Shown piece after piece: positions 1-11,600 of a stretch of DNA of 64,000 nucleotides (position 1 is its first letter; every line of letters begins with the position of its first letter). A program made the position numbers and the translations under genes. Source of the stretch: Acholoe squamosa (lineage: Eukaryota; Annelida; Polychaeta; Phyllodocida; Polynoidae); NCBI GenBank assembly GCA_949317995.1, contig OX439036.1:24278854-24342853 (forward strand). Reading direction: 5' to 3'. The notes beneath the pieces are model-generated. The model ran no database searches, was not told the origin of the DNA, and saw nothing but the letters and a program-made list of their open reading frames with translations.

Positions 1-1189
1 CAAAAAGTTATCAAAATCCTTTAAATACATACATATATCCATTTTAACATAGTGGTCATTACTATTATCACAATTGTCTATGAATATTGTCATCCGTGTA
101 AGAGCCAACTCACATGAATACATCAACCCGACTGTCTGGGAGAGTGTAAACAGATGAACCAAATGGAGAAGGTCATGTAACTATCCAGCCTGTTGCTTAG
201 ATTGCAGGGAATTGCCAAGATGACAGTGATACCCTACCTATGCACCTTGGCTCTAAACTCAGAGGAACACCAGATAGATACTGCATGACAAATAACAAGC
301 CTGACCTCTGATATTTAGACATCATCCTTTTATGTGCTGGCCACTGATGGAACAGTAGCAGTGAAAATTATATAGTACTAGATATTGTTTCTTGCCGACC
401 CGACATAGTAGGGGACATTTCTTGCTAGCTGTATCATGAGCTCACCGAGTCAAGTATAGTTAATCAAGCTTGTAACCTCAGCTGCTCCTTCTGGCTTCAG
501 GTTTTGGCTGCTCGGAATTGGTTCCATGGGTTCTAGGACCTTGTATCACTGTGAGAAACTGTTGTTTGTTGTTGTCATAGGTTTCCAACTGTGTATAGGC
601 CTTAGAGTGGACCGGCAGCAGGACCGCCATTGCTTGATCTGGCACCTAGAGAGATACGCATTGATAACAACCAGCATGTTGGGGGCGAGTTCTTATGGAA
701 CGTACCCCAGAAATAATCTGCAGTGAATAGAGGGATCTATCTGATTGGTTGATCATTTATCCTGCTTCTGCCCTATAGGGGTCAAGCAGGATAGACTGTT
801 AGTCCAATGAGACTATTGGCTACACTCACAGCATAATTTCCAGGGTGCGACTGGAGTGGTGCCCATCGTGATATTATTATCAATCCCCAGTACCAGCTTC
901 AGTAATGGATACACCCACTGGACAATGCGGAAGAGTTCTATAGATTGTCACTATAGGAAACCTAAGAAACCCCAGTGAAGCGAAATGACTGCTGTTGACT
1001 GAAGCGTACCACGTACAGTTCTGCTTGTACCCAGCATGTCATACATCTCTGTAGGCCAACAACCAGCTATAAACCGGTGTGGCCCTTATATTTTAAGATT
1101 CTTTTTAGGATAAATGGGACACAAGGCCAATCAAATTATTTGATATATAGGAACTTCTGGAGTAGGTGGGGCACAATATCATATGAAGA
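1..1189. other. non-coding DNA, no gene recognised
   Basis: No convincing exon was found. Short open frames here have no domain-like composition and no matching splice sites. Because the receptor cyclase downstream starts at its membrane exon, this stretch is probably intron or upstream flank of that gene (inference). I could not find any extracellular ligand-binding exon in it. Confidence 0.4.
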
Positions 1190-3118
1190 CCCATGGTAGT
1201 AGTATACGGAAAAGATGGACAGTGCATGGTTGCTAATGCTATACCAAGAATTGATCATAATCTTCGGGAGGCTATGATGACCTTGGTAAGAACCTCCAAA
1301 CCTGCAATGGAAGTAAATTTTGAATTGCAACATATTGATCTACCGAGCTGTGTTAAGGTAATTTTAAAAGAATATTAACCCAGGTAAATCTTCTAGTATA
1401 CCACACATTAGGTCAAATATAATTAAAGAAGTGCTATCATATAATCCTGCCCTGTTGTTACAAATTGTGAATGAATCAATCACTAACGGTAATATGCCGA
1501 CAGTACTAAAACAAGCGAATGTAATACCCCTTCCTAAATCTGGCAATTTATTCAATATTTCAAACTGGCACCCAGTCAGTCAATTGAATATTATTTCTAA
1601 ATTGATAGAAAAACTAATTCATACTCAGATAATTACATACTTGATGCTAAATGACCTCATCTCACACAGACAGTCTGGCTTTGTTCCTGGTAGATCAACT
1701 AATGGTGCTATTTACACATTGACTCAAAAACTATATGAAGGTTATAATAAGGGGGAGTGCTCAGCCGTAGTCTTCCTCAATCTAAGGAAGGCTTTTGATA
1801 CAGTCGATCACTCCCTCCTCCTTGATAGACTGCGTAGTTTACATTTTTGTGTTGTCAGTCAGTCATGGTTTAAATCCTACTTGAAAGATAGAACACAGTT
1901 CACCACAGCCAATGGTTCTGAATCACCTAGTGAACTAATCTCCTGTGGTGTCCCCCAGGGATCTGTATTGGGGCTGCTATTGTTTATACTTTATATTAAC
2001 AGCATTGTTACAGTGATAGAGTCCTGTGATTATTGTCTCTATGCAGACGACCTGGCGATATATGTGAGTGATGTAAATCCTATCACCGTCGTGAGGAAAT
2101 TACAGTCAGATCTGGATCGCATTAACAATTGGTGTAAATTTTTTAAGCTTACTGCTAATATTGATAAAACTGAGCTGCTATGGTGCTCTAGTGATGTTAT
2201 TTTTAATAGGAACAATCTTCGTGCCATGAGCGTCACTCTGAATGGTCAGCAGCTGCGCGTTGTTAATTAATTTAACTATCTAGGAGGGGTGATCGATCGT
2301 GGCCTTAAATTTTTCGCCATAAAATGTAAGAACTAAGAATGGTCAGAAAATATGGTAATAATGAGTTAAGCATTAGGTTGTACAAACAGATGGTTCTGCC
2401 TGTCCTAGAACATGCTAGCTTCCTGCATGAGAGTGGTCCAAATGCACTTGCTGGGAGACTCCAGTTAATGCAAAATCATTGCCTGCGTCTGTGTTTATGT
2501 ATCTTTATTGCTAGAGATATATCGGTACACAATCTCCATGTCAAAACAAAATGCAAGATGTTAAAAGTCAGGTGCGATAAAGCCCTATTGGCTGTGATGT
2601 ATGATGTATCATGTGACCCTATATGTGTTAATGTTCCAGTTCGAAACCTACATGGTAATACCAAAAAGAAGCTTATTCCCTCTAGATCAAGATGTTTGAC
2701 CTATGATAGATCGCCTCCTAACAGGGGTTGCTTACTATGGGACAGGCTGGAAGCAAACGTGCAGCATCTCAATACAAAAAGTGATTTTATGAAAAACATA
2801 TGTTAATTAATTTATTTTGTCTATGTTCTGTCACCAGATAGACCTAATGTTATATCTGTACTGTTGTGATACTATGTCTCTTTTTATACTATGATACAAT
2901 TGTGCCACATATGTACTTCCTGGACCTTTTGGTATTTAGTAATATAGATTATAATCTACATTTGTAAAGTTGTGCTCCCGCACTTATGCGACACTGTATA
3001 TCCATGTCTGAGCGTATACTACTTTATTTATTTTTGTGTTGCTACTTTGGCTGACTTGAAAAGGGTACATGTATGATTTCTGCCAAATAAAACTTGTTAA
3101 AACTCAACTCAACTCAAA
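1190..3118 (+). mobile_element. 5'-truncated non-LTR retrotransposon (LINE) with reverse transcriptase
   Basis: The core is an open frame at about 1431-2270 that reads as reverse transcriptase. It has the usual motif order: KQANVIPLPKSG, RQSGFVPGRST, LNLRKAFDTVDHSLL (first catalytic Asp), SCGVPQGSVLG, and the catalytic box YADDLAIYV at about 2039-2065. The pre-RT linker (NPGKSSSIPHI) lies just upstream in other frames, so the 5' part is already broken. After a stop at about 2270 a further segment (2339-2806) reads like the C-terminal region of such an ORF2 (LYKQMVLPVLEHASFL). The 3' end at about 3100-3118 runs into short AACTC-type repeats, the tail style of CR1/Jockey-superfamily LINEs. No endonuclease domain was seen, so the copy is 5' truncated and dead. 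The clade is a judgement from motif style only. Confidence 0.85.
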
Positions 3119-3899
3119 ACTCAAACTCTGCTATGACCATGGGGGCTGAATGGCTGTAAGCAAAATCAAAAAGATACAAAGGAATGTACCTACTAGAAGG
3201 ATTGTAAAATATATGATATGAAAGATGATAATTTGCAATCTAGTGTAAAGCCTTGCTTGGAAAGGAAGCCTCATAACATGAAAAATCATTTTCTTCGAGT
3301 AATTCCATTACATCACATCGAGTATGCCCGTATTTGTTGACTCAACACATAATGTAAAACCACTGCTGGTCATGAATATGCACTTGAGGTCGAAGGTACT
3401 CTTTGTGTTATTCATGGGATGTAAAAGGATATAAAAACACTAATGAAAAGCAGCAGATACAATCCCTATTAACAAAGGTTTGTATAAACATGCAAATTAG
3501 TCTGGAGTACACTCTATCATATATGTGAATATGATGTAACAAAGCGGTTTATAGTCAATAGAACTGACATGGAGAACCCTGCTCAGAATATATAGGTAAA
3601 TAACTACCTTTCAAATTGCGTTCTTGATAAGTAAAAAAGAATACATTGACATAGCCTAGGGCGAGAGCTATACTTTGCCGACGTATACCCTATTACACAA
3701 AACATATTTACTCTATTTATATCTACCTGCCTGTATGGATCTGTTTTTACCTACCTGTCAAACAACCAACCCAACTATCTATCTATCTATCTATTTACTT
3801 TCTTTCCGGTCCACCCATCCATCTATCGATCTAACTATCTAGGTAACTATCTCTCTCTGACCCTCTGCCTTGAAACCGTTCTCTCTCGTTCTCTCTCGT

Positions 3900-3948
<49 letters not shown>

Positions 3949-5568
3949 TTATCTCTCACCCTGCCAACGTATCTGCCTATCCTATCTTATTTTTATTTCT
4001 CAACCTATAGGTATTTCCTCCTTCCATTTCTCCAAAGCCAGTTAGGATTAAGCTATATGTGTTTGCTCTGCAGGACGGGCCCCAAGGCCAAGAATCCTTA
4101 GACATGTTATTTAATGCTAGTCTGTGTGTTAGACAGAGCCATGTGCTATACATATAAACACATATTAATTGGAGACTTGACTCCATCCACCAATATTGCT
4201 TGGTGCTTCGCTATCAAAATGCAGGCTCAGGAGCACACCTAAACTTGCTCGAATCTATTGATTTTTAGAGAAATGAAATGTGAAAACAAGAAAAGTTCCA
4301 CAGCTTTACACCACTGTACTAATGGACCCTTTGGAACTTATCTATCCTTGGATCTGCTATTGAACTCGTTGAACTTAATCTTTCTTCATATCTAGTTCTT
4401 ACAGTGGCAGATCAAGAAATTTGAATACGGAGAGGGGTGGATTAGAGAATATCTTTAGGAAAATCCAGCATTAGAAAATAACAAAAACACAAAACAGAAA
4501 GGTTGTTGGCGTCAATCACCTTCTGACCCTGGATATTGGCATCTGAGAAACCCGCCTCAAGTAAAGGGTCCCAGAGAATCGGCTATAGTCGGAGATAAGA
4601 TGTTTTATCGATTCTTATGGTGGAGCTATGGACTAACATGGAGAACATATCTTGATACCAGTATTGGTATTCTATGGGGAGGAGGCCCTTCTTGATGGTG
4701 GCATCTGGACACCACCCGTCAAGGTATTATGGCGTTCAATTCAAACAAAAATTGAGTACACCAACGGAAAGGGAGTACCAAAGCATGCATGACCCCAAGT
4801 CAGCCGTTCAAGACTATAAAATGTTCAAGTTTATCTTTTGGGGAGAGATCATGTGTGGGCATTGGTCCTGATGCTAAAACTCTGGAAGGAGGCAACAACT
4901 AATTCTATGATATAATCAGTATGCATATATGAGCTAGCTTGCTCACAAAGCTCATCCCCACAATGGAAATAAACTTGATTGTTGTCTGGATAGGAGCATC
5001 ATATGCCCTGTGGGTAGGGGTTGAGGCCCAAGTCCAACACCGAGTAAAGTGTGTCAAATTGGCATTGACCGCTGCCATCCCTAGGCCCCAAGGTCATCTT
5101 TCTCTGCCCAATGTCCAATCATATATACCAACCCTTTCTTTCAGACTGAGTATTATCTTTTTATCAGACTGGTTATTATTCTCTTTTCACATTCAAAACC
5201 CTTGCCTATCTAAGAGTGCTCAAAAGCATCTCTCTATATAGACAAATGCAATTCTTAAGGAGGAGATACGTTTGATTCTGAATACCCTTTTTTTCTGACC
5301 CCTTTATTTATTTGTTTGCGCCCATAGATTGTATTCTGGATATCAGTGGACATTTGCTTGAATTCACTTCTCTTTCACAGGGCCCTTGTGGCCAACATAA
5401 AGTCATTGTATATTCTTAATTCTTAAAAGATAAAACGTTAACTGGATATGTTTATATAATGTTTCTATCATTCTCAGTTTAGAAAAGGTTTGACATAAAC
5501 TTACGAAAAAATTGTAATGCGCTGCAAAAACAGAGAAATCTCACTTAAATGCTTTTCTCTTCTTGCAG
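3119..5568. other. non-coding stretch before the receptor membrane exon
   Basis: No exon recognised. It holds a pyrimidine-rich microsatellite. A frame at about 4939-5241 with a hydrophobic start was considered as a signal peptide and rejected. Probably intron of the receptor cyclase. Confidence 0.4.
3838..3945. repeat. CT-rich microsatellite
   Basis: Imperfect CTCTCTCT tract with interspersed CGTT units, preceded by short CTAT repeats at about 3775-3800. Confidence 0.9.
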
Positions 5569-5653
5569 AGCCATTCCCAGAGTATGCCATTGTGATCATC
5601 GTTCTAGGGTCGTTGCTGCTTATCGTATCCCTGGCCGCCTTCTTTATTTATCG
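5569..5653 (+). CDS. receptor cyclase exon: transmembrane segment
   Basis: 85-nt exon after a pyrimidine-tract acceptor (cttgcag). It encodes [20 protein letters not shown] and then AAFFIYR, a single membrane helix ended by a basic stop-transfer residue. It enters with 2 nt of a codon and leaves with 2 nt (CG of Arg), so the next exon must start with 1 nt. This is the leftmost exon I can support. Confidence 0.9.
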
Positions 5654-8600
5654 GTAGGTACCCATGCATCTCCTTTAGAGATTCTTCATCCTACAACTAA
5701 TATCCCTATAAAACCAAATATCAATTCAGCAATTGGTGCTGCCTTAAAGTCATAGAACGGTGATATATTGGTTGTAAATATTCAATAAGTGGCATCCTCC
5801 ACCACACGGTAGGAGTCTCCAGGATTATAGCCCATGATAAATGACATTCTATATAAACGCAGTAAGCTCAGATTTAATATCAGATAAAAAGTAAATACGG
5901 GATTTAGATAGAATAAAAATGGTATTATGAAAAGAAGGGATCTGGAAGAAGTATCATTTTATAACGGCTCCAGTTCCAAGCAATTTGAACACTGTGAGGG
6001 AAAATGGAAAAAATTAACGATGTACCTCTCTCAATACCTTCCTCAATTTCATCAGTTCGGCCGAAAGAAGATAATATTATGCTTTTTAGGTTGTCTGACA
6101 TGATTGTTTATAAGCAGAGTTGATCCTAGCATTTTTGCTTCAAGTTTGAAAACAGTACCAATTTCATGTAACTTTTGGCTGATTTTGACCGGTCTTAGGC
6201 TTCATCATGGCAAAAGAATGAGGGAATTGCCACTGCATTAAATAGCCAGTGTTTTGTTAATTGTTAGGTCGTGATTAAGAAAAAAAACAAATATTTTAGG
6301 AAATATCTAACCTACCTATCGTAGATGTTCAGAGTGCTACCTGAAGCACACATATTCTGGACTTTATTGATGTAAGGTTCACCTGTATTGATAATACTTG
6401 GTGTTTTCATTCCCCTAGATTTTCTCAATCTCGCTCAATAACGTAAATGTCAAAGGAGGGGATTTCTTTTCCCTAAGTAGTCAATTAAACAGAAAATGCA
6501 CCTGTACTTGCTGTCTTTTCACCATTGCCTATAGTCTATTAATGTTGTACATGTCCTTTGGCTGTGATTCCCCATGTTTCTCATAGGGAGAACAAGCTGA
6601 AGGCGGCCTTTGCTGAAGTTAACTGGCGCGTCGAATGGGAGGAGATCATGTTTAGTGCCACGGAGAAACGCAAATTAGAGAGGAGCGGTAGCCGCATGAG
6701 TCTTACCAGGGTAGGGTTTATTAATGTGCAAAATGTGCATGTACAATACAGGTGTTTTCTACTGTACTGATTGTGTGGTTTTGTATGGTGTGGAGGGGTG
6801 CTTCTTCTATTGGCGGTAGACACTGTATGCTGGGGCTTAACCTTGTCATCGGAAATAATCTTGAACATGTAAAGGGACGCCTGCCACTATGTCTTTGTGA
6901 GTTCTCTTTTCGCTCGTGACCTAAATGTACTTGTGGGATACATTGCAGTCCTGAAGTACTGTCAGTGTTGCTTTATAGATAAGTCAAAATTGTTCCGAGC
7001 AGATATATGCTTGAATCTGTCTATTGGGGGAATCGCAACTGCATTGCGAATTGGCCATGGTCTATACAATGTGTACCACTATTTAGAATTGCACTGTCTT
7101 GTGTGGTTAGCTGAATGAATGTATTGTGTGCATGGGATCTTCATACCACACTCACCACTAATGGTGTTACACTGCCTTTGTACCACATACATTTATTAGC
7201 TGTCTCACTCTGTGTGATATATTTTCTTTAAAGCTCCAACAGGACAGGCATTCTGGATATAATTGAAAAAGAGTGTAGAGTGAACTGGGAAGATGTATTC
7301 TACGAGCCGATCCCGCGCAAGAGGCAGACACACAATACTGCAGTTCAATACCTCAACAATAATAGTCCCAGTGGGCAGTTGTTACCTAAGATGTCCCAGG
7401 TAAAACAGCCCATGGAGTTCATAATACAAGTGCTTCTTCTAGTGCTGTAAGGCTTCGGCTCTGCCATGTCAGCAGTGGGGATGCTGGGTGTGGGATTCAT
7501 GGGTGATGGGGGAGATGTACTAAATGAAGGAAACCCATAGGAATGCTATACAGCATCAAGTAAGCTGCCATGTGCTCATATCAGCATCATTTCCAGAGGA
7601 CGTCCTTCGCAGGGCCCACCCCCCGGCAATTCAGAGCACTTCAGGCCTTCAATTCACCTATAATCCTATGGAACGCCTCTGTAGGACCCTGTGGAACTGA
7701 ATACTTAAAGATTGGCTCTAACTTTGCTTTGATCAAATAATCTGAGAAAGGTTCAGACTTAACTGAGAATACTCGGTTGTAGCCTAGTATTTTATCCCCT
7801 ATCTCTATATCAAAATGGCTCGATAAGGTAGACAGATGTTAAGATATGGAGGCGGAATAAGAATACTATTAAAGCCCCCTTCCTTTGTGGCAAGTACATT
7901 AAACCAGGAGATGCTGTGTATTTCAAAGGTTACTAATGGCCCTCGGCAGGCAGGCAGCCCTCTGGCACTTATTCAATGAAAATGACACAGCCCCATTAGT
8001 CCTCTGTACCAAACAATAAGGAATGGCATGGTGTCTTCCGCAGAGCAGCACCAATTACAACAGGGGAGCTGCTCCAGTGAGCAATATCACAACTGCTCTC
8101 CTAAGACAGAAAGCGCCAGGGGCACTTGCTAAGTTTATATTAAGTATACTGACTAGCTGTGCGACTGCAGCAAAGCGTGTTACAAATAGGCATGATTGTG
8201 TGGTCTCTTTTTGCTTTCACTGCAATGTTGACCGAGTGATTGAATAACTGAATGTAGGTGTACAGTTGTGTGGTTGTGAATGTTGTATACTGCTTCCCTT
8301 CACTGCTTCCCTTTGAATATAGAAGAAAGGCACATTTTAGTTGAATGTATATTCATTATTTTGCTGTGACGTCTTGTGATAACGTGTTTACAAACCTGTT
8401 GTGCTATGGTTCAATTAAATTGTCATATTTTGGAGGAAAATAACTTTTATAAAACATATATAACTTTAAGAAAGTGCTGATGTAGACATAGTGATTGCTG
8501 GTCACATCTTTGTACATAATTGCAATCTGATAGAAGTTTTCTCAGTGAAATGCCTTCTATTTATATTTAGTTTACTGTCAATTGTAATATGCCATGGATT

Positions 8601-11600
8601 CTTTAAGATTAGCCTGTATGCATAATTATAGGTGTCATCAACCTTAATGCAGGTGTTCCATTACAAGGAATATCACTAAGCTAGTTCTGCTTCCTCTAGT
8701 TATTCTCTGGTGAATACGAAGCAGATGACACCTCTATGCTATAGACTTCCGCTAGGTTGGCTTTGACTGGCATCCCTGTCTGTTCGCACACACCATGTGT
8801 TGTGTATATCCATTATTGTCTCAGCTGACAAAGGCTGAGCTACTTGTGTACTTCATGGAATAGCTCACTAACATTAGTTATAACATAGTTTTAAAGTGAG
8901 AATAGCATCTGAAAATGAATAGTACTGTCAGGATAGAAATATATATGACATATTTTAGAAATATAATGTGTACAAAGAGATCCATTATATCTGACACTTA
9001 TTTCCGCCATTCTTCTGTGCATCGCAAATGCTCTAGACGGGAAATTACAGGGTGAAAGGATATGTATGCTAATGTCTTTCGTTGTAATATACTACTCCAA
9101 CTGTATTAATAGTCCTATACACCATTCTGCTCCTTGGTGAATTCTTAGTGATCTTTTAATTTGTGAGCTAGTTACTGAAGTAGGGTGTGTCTGAGGGAGA
9201 AAGGACTGCTCCTCCTCTCATGGGACCCTCGCCCACGCCGAATTTTCTTTCTACTCCCTTGTAATTGATGGTCGTGAACAGATTTTGGGATGCCATATCA
9301 GTCAACTTTTACATTTTTATGTATATATCTTTCTTTTTGTTTTGTGAACGTATTTTGCTGAGAGTTCTTAGGGTGGGAGCTATTTCAATTTCCTAAAGAG
9401 GCAAAGCCATTTACATCCGATCTGCAAGTGATTTAAGTAGAATTTAAGTTAATTCACATTCACTTCTCTCCCCTACAGCGTATGTCCATGCAGAGTAACA
9501 TATCCGGAGACACTATTGCTGTACACCTGAGTGACCTGGGAAACAAGCAGGTGTACACAAAGACAGGTTACTACAAGGTAGGTCTTATACCTGCTCACTC
9601 AGCTGGTTTTATGTGGTTATATTTTAACTCTGGAGGCCATCTCTCAACCGTTTTCATTAACATTGTTGAGGAATGCCCTCAAATGGGGAAAAATAACGAG
9701 GGGCAGTAATGACAGAACATATGTACACTTTAACTGTTAAAGTCGTTCTGCAGGGACTGTCAGGTTCAGGGGTTCAGGGGATCATCGGGTCAAAGGTCAT
9801 GGTCATAAGTAATGTTAGGGCACAATTCCGGAATTTCCCCTCACTTATTTTGTGCAATTCCTGAATTGCTCCCTCTTAGGTTGCGCAGTTTAGGAATATT
9901 TGAATGAAAAACAAATTGTGACATCGTGCAGAGCCATACAAAGGGTCCAGATTAATGGATTGATGTGTAACTGAGTTTTGAAGATTCACAGGTAAACCCT
10001 GCCTGTACCAGGGCTTGCAGAATAACAGCTAGAGGTGTCATTCTCACAGCTTTATTCACACCTACAATTAGGTTTATATTGCACTGGACTTACTCTGTAA
10101 GAACCAGTGTACCTTGGACCTAGTTGAAGGTGGGGTAAACAATAAAACAATACATGATTTTTAAATATCTTTCTTCAAATCAACTTGTTTCCTGAGAATA
10201 ATTATCCCTCCTATAATATTTCGAAAGTACACAAATTCCCAATTTTTGCTTAACATAATAATTATGTTATATATTATATACTATTGAAATAAAATACTAT
10301 TGAAATAAAAAGGAGGCCCAGTTATCATCCTGGTGAACCTAAATTACAGGTTCTTCAAATAGTGCTTTAAAACCAGCAACAATTTTCTTCTCCCTACAGT
10401 AATCTTATATAGTTGTGATAAGGATTTGAATCATGCTCTACGCGTGGTATGTATACATAATGACTGAACTATTTGTATGATTAATCTTCCAGTCTACGCT
10501 TGTGGCCATCAAGAAGATCAATAAAACTAATATAAGCATTACAAAGCCGCTACTGATGGAATTCAAAAGGGTAAGTAAGGCATGACGTGTGATGTCTGTA
10601 TGGCTTTAGGCACAGCCAGTTCATATTTTATATCTCATCTTCAGTCATCTTTCTCCCGTAGCCCAGGTGGCATCTTTTATTAGCTTCGTTTGTCTCTCCC
10701 ACTATCAAGGGGAGAGAGATATGTGTTCCTGAATATTCAAGGTATAGAAATAGAAGGATTGAATGATGGGAGTAATTGGAGTAGATACCACAAAATGTTT
10801 CTGGCTTTAATGTTCAGCTTAGTCTGAATTATGGGAAACTGAAGTAAAATGTTATATGGAACCATTACAATGGTCTCATTACTTGTAGGATGGGAATTGC
10901 ATTTTAAATCGGAATTCCCTTCACATCTGATAGGGCTCGATCATATAATTGTATCCGAAGATGATCATTTAAATCATTGTTCTAGATGTATTTAGTATCC
11001 AGCTGAACAGGGTGATTTTACATAAACTTTATAACTAAATATCCTTAGATAAATCGTTCAATCAACTGATAATGGATCATACGACTATCTAAAGATTTTG
11101 CAGTAAAATCATAGGTTAGTAAGATGTTGTGTTATATATGAAAGTTCAAAATGGTATCACTGCAAAAATGGTGTTTAGATCCTAAACACAATTCTAAACA
11201 TATTCTTGCAACGTTTTTGTAATCACATTAATTTCCTAAACATGTTTAGCCAAACAATGTGCTTAGCTCAAGTGTTTAGAAATGTAGGTGTTTAGGTTAA
11301 AATTTTGTGTTTAGATATCTATGAATTTTTGTGTTTAGGTGTTTATGATTTTTTGTGTTTAGATGTTTAAATGATTTGATGGAATGTTAAGGTTTGCAGA
11401 CATGTATGCATTTAAAAAAGAGATATATTTTGTTTGTTTTCTCACTTATTGGGAGGATATCAACAGGTATTTACTTTTCAAAGTCTCCAAAGATGTCAGC
11501 CACAGCTATAGACGTGTAGATGTATTACACACTGCATCAGAATGAGAGACTTGAGAAAGTACAACAGCTTGGCAGGAAGGACATTGCCTTATCTATTCCA

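Noticed and set aside
526-726. Open frame considered as an extracellular-domain exon of the receptor
   Set aside because: No resemblance to the ligand-binding fold, no usable splice borders in a phase compatible with the membrane exon.
4939-5241. Frame with a hydrophobic start resembling a signal peptide
   Set aside because: What follows has no domain character, and it has no clear promoter or splice donor.
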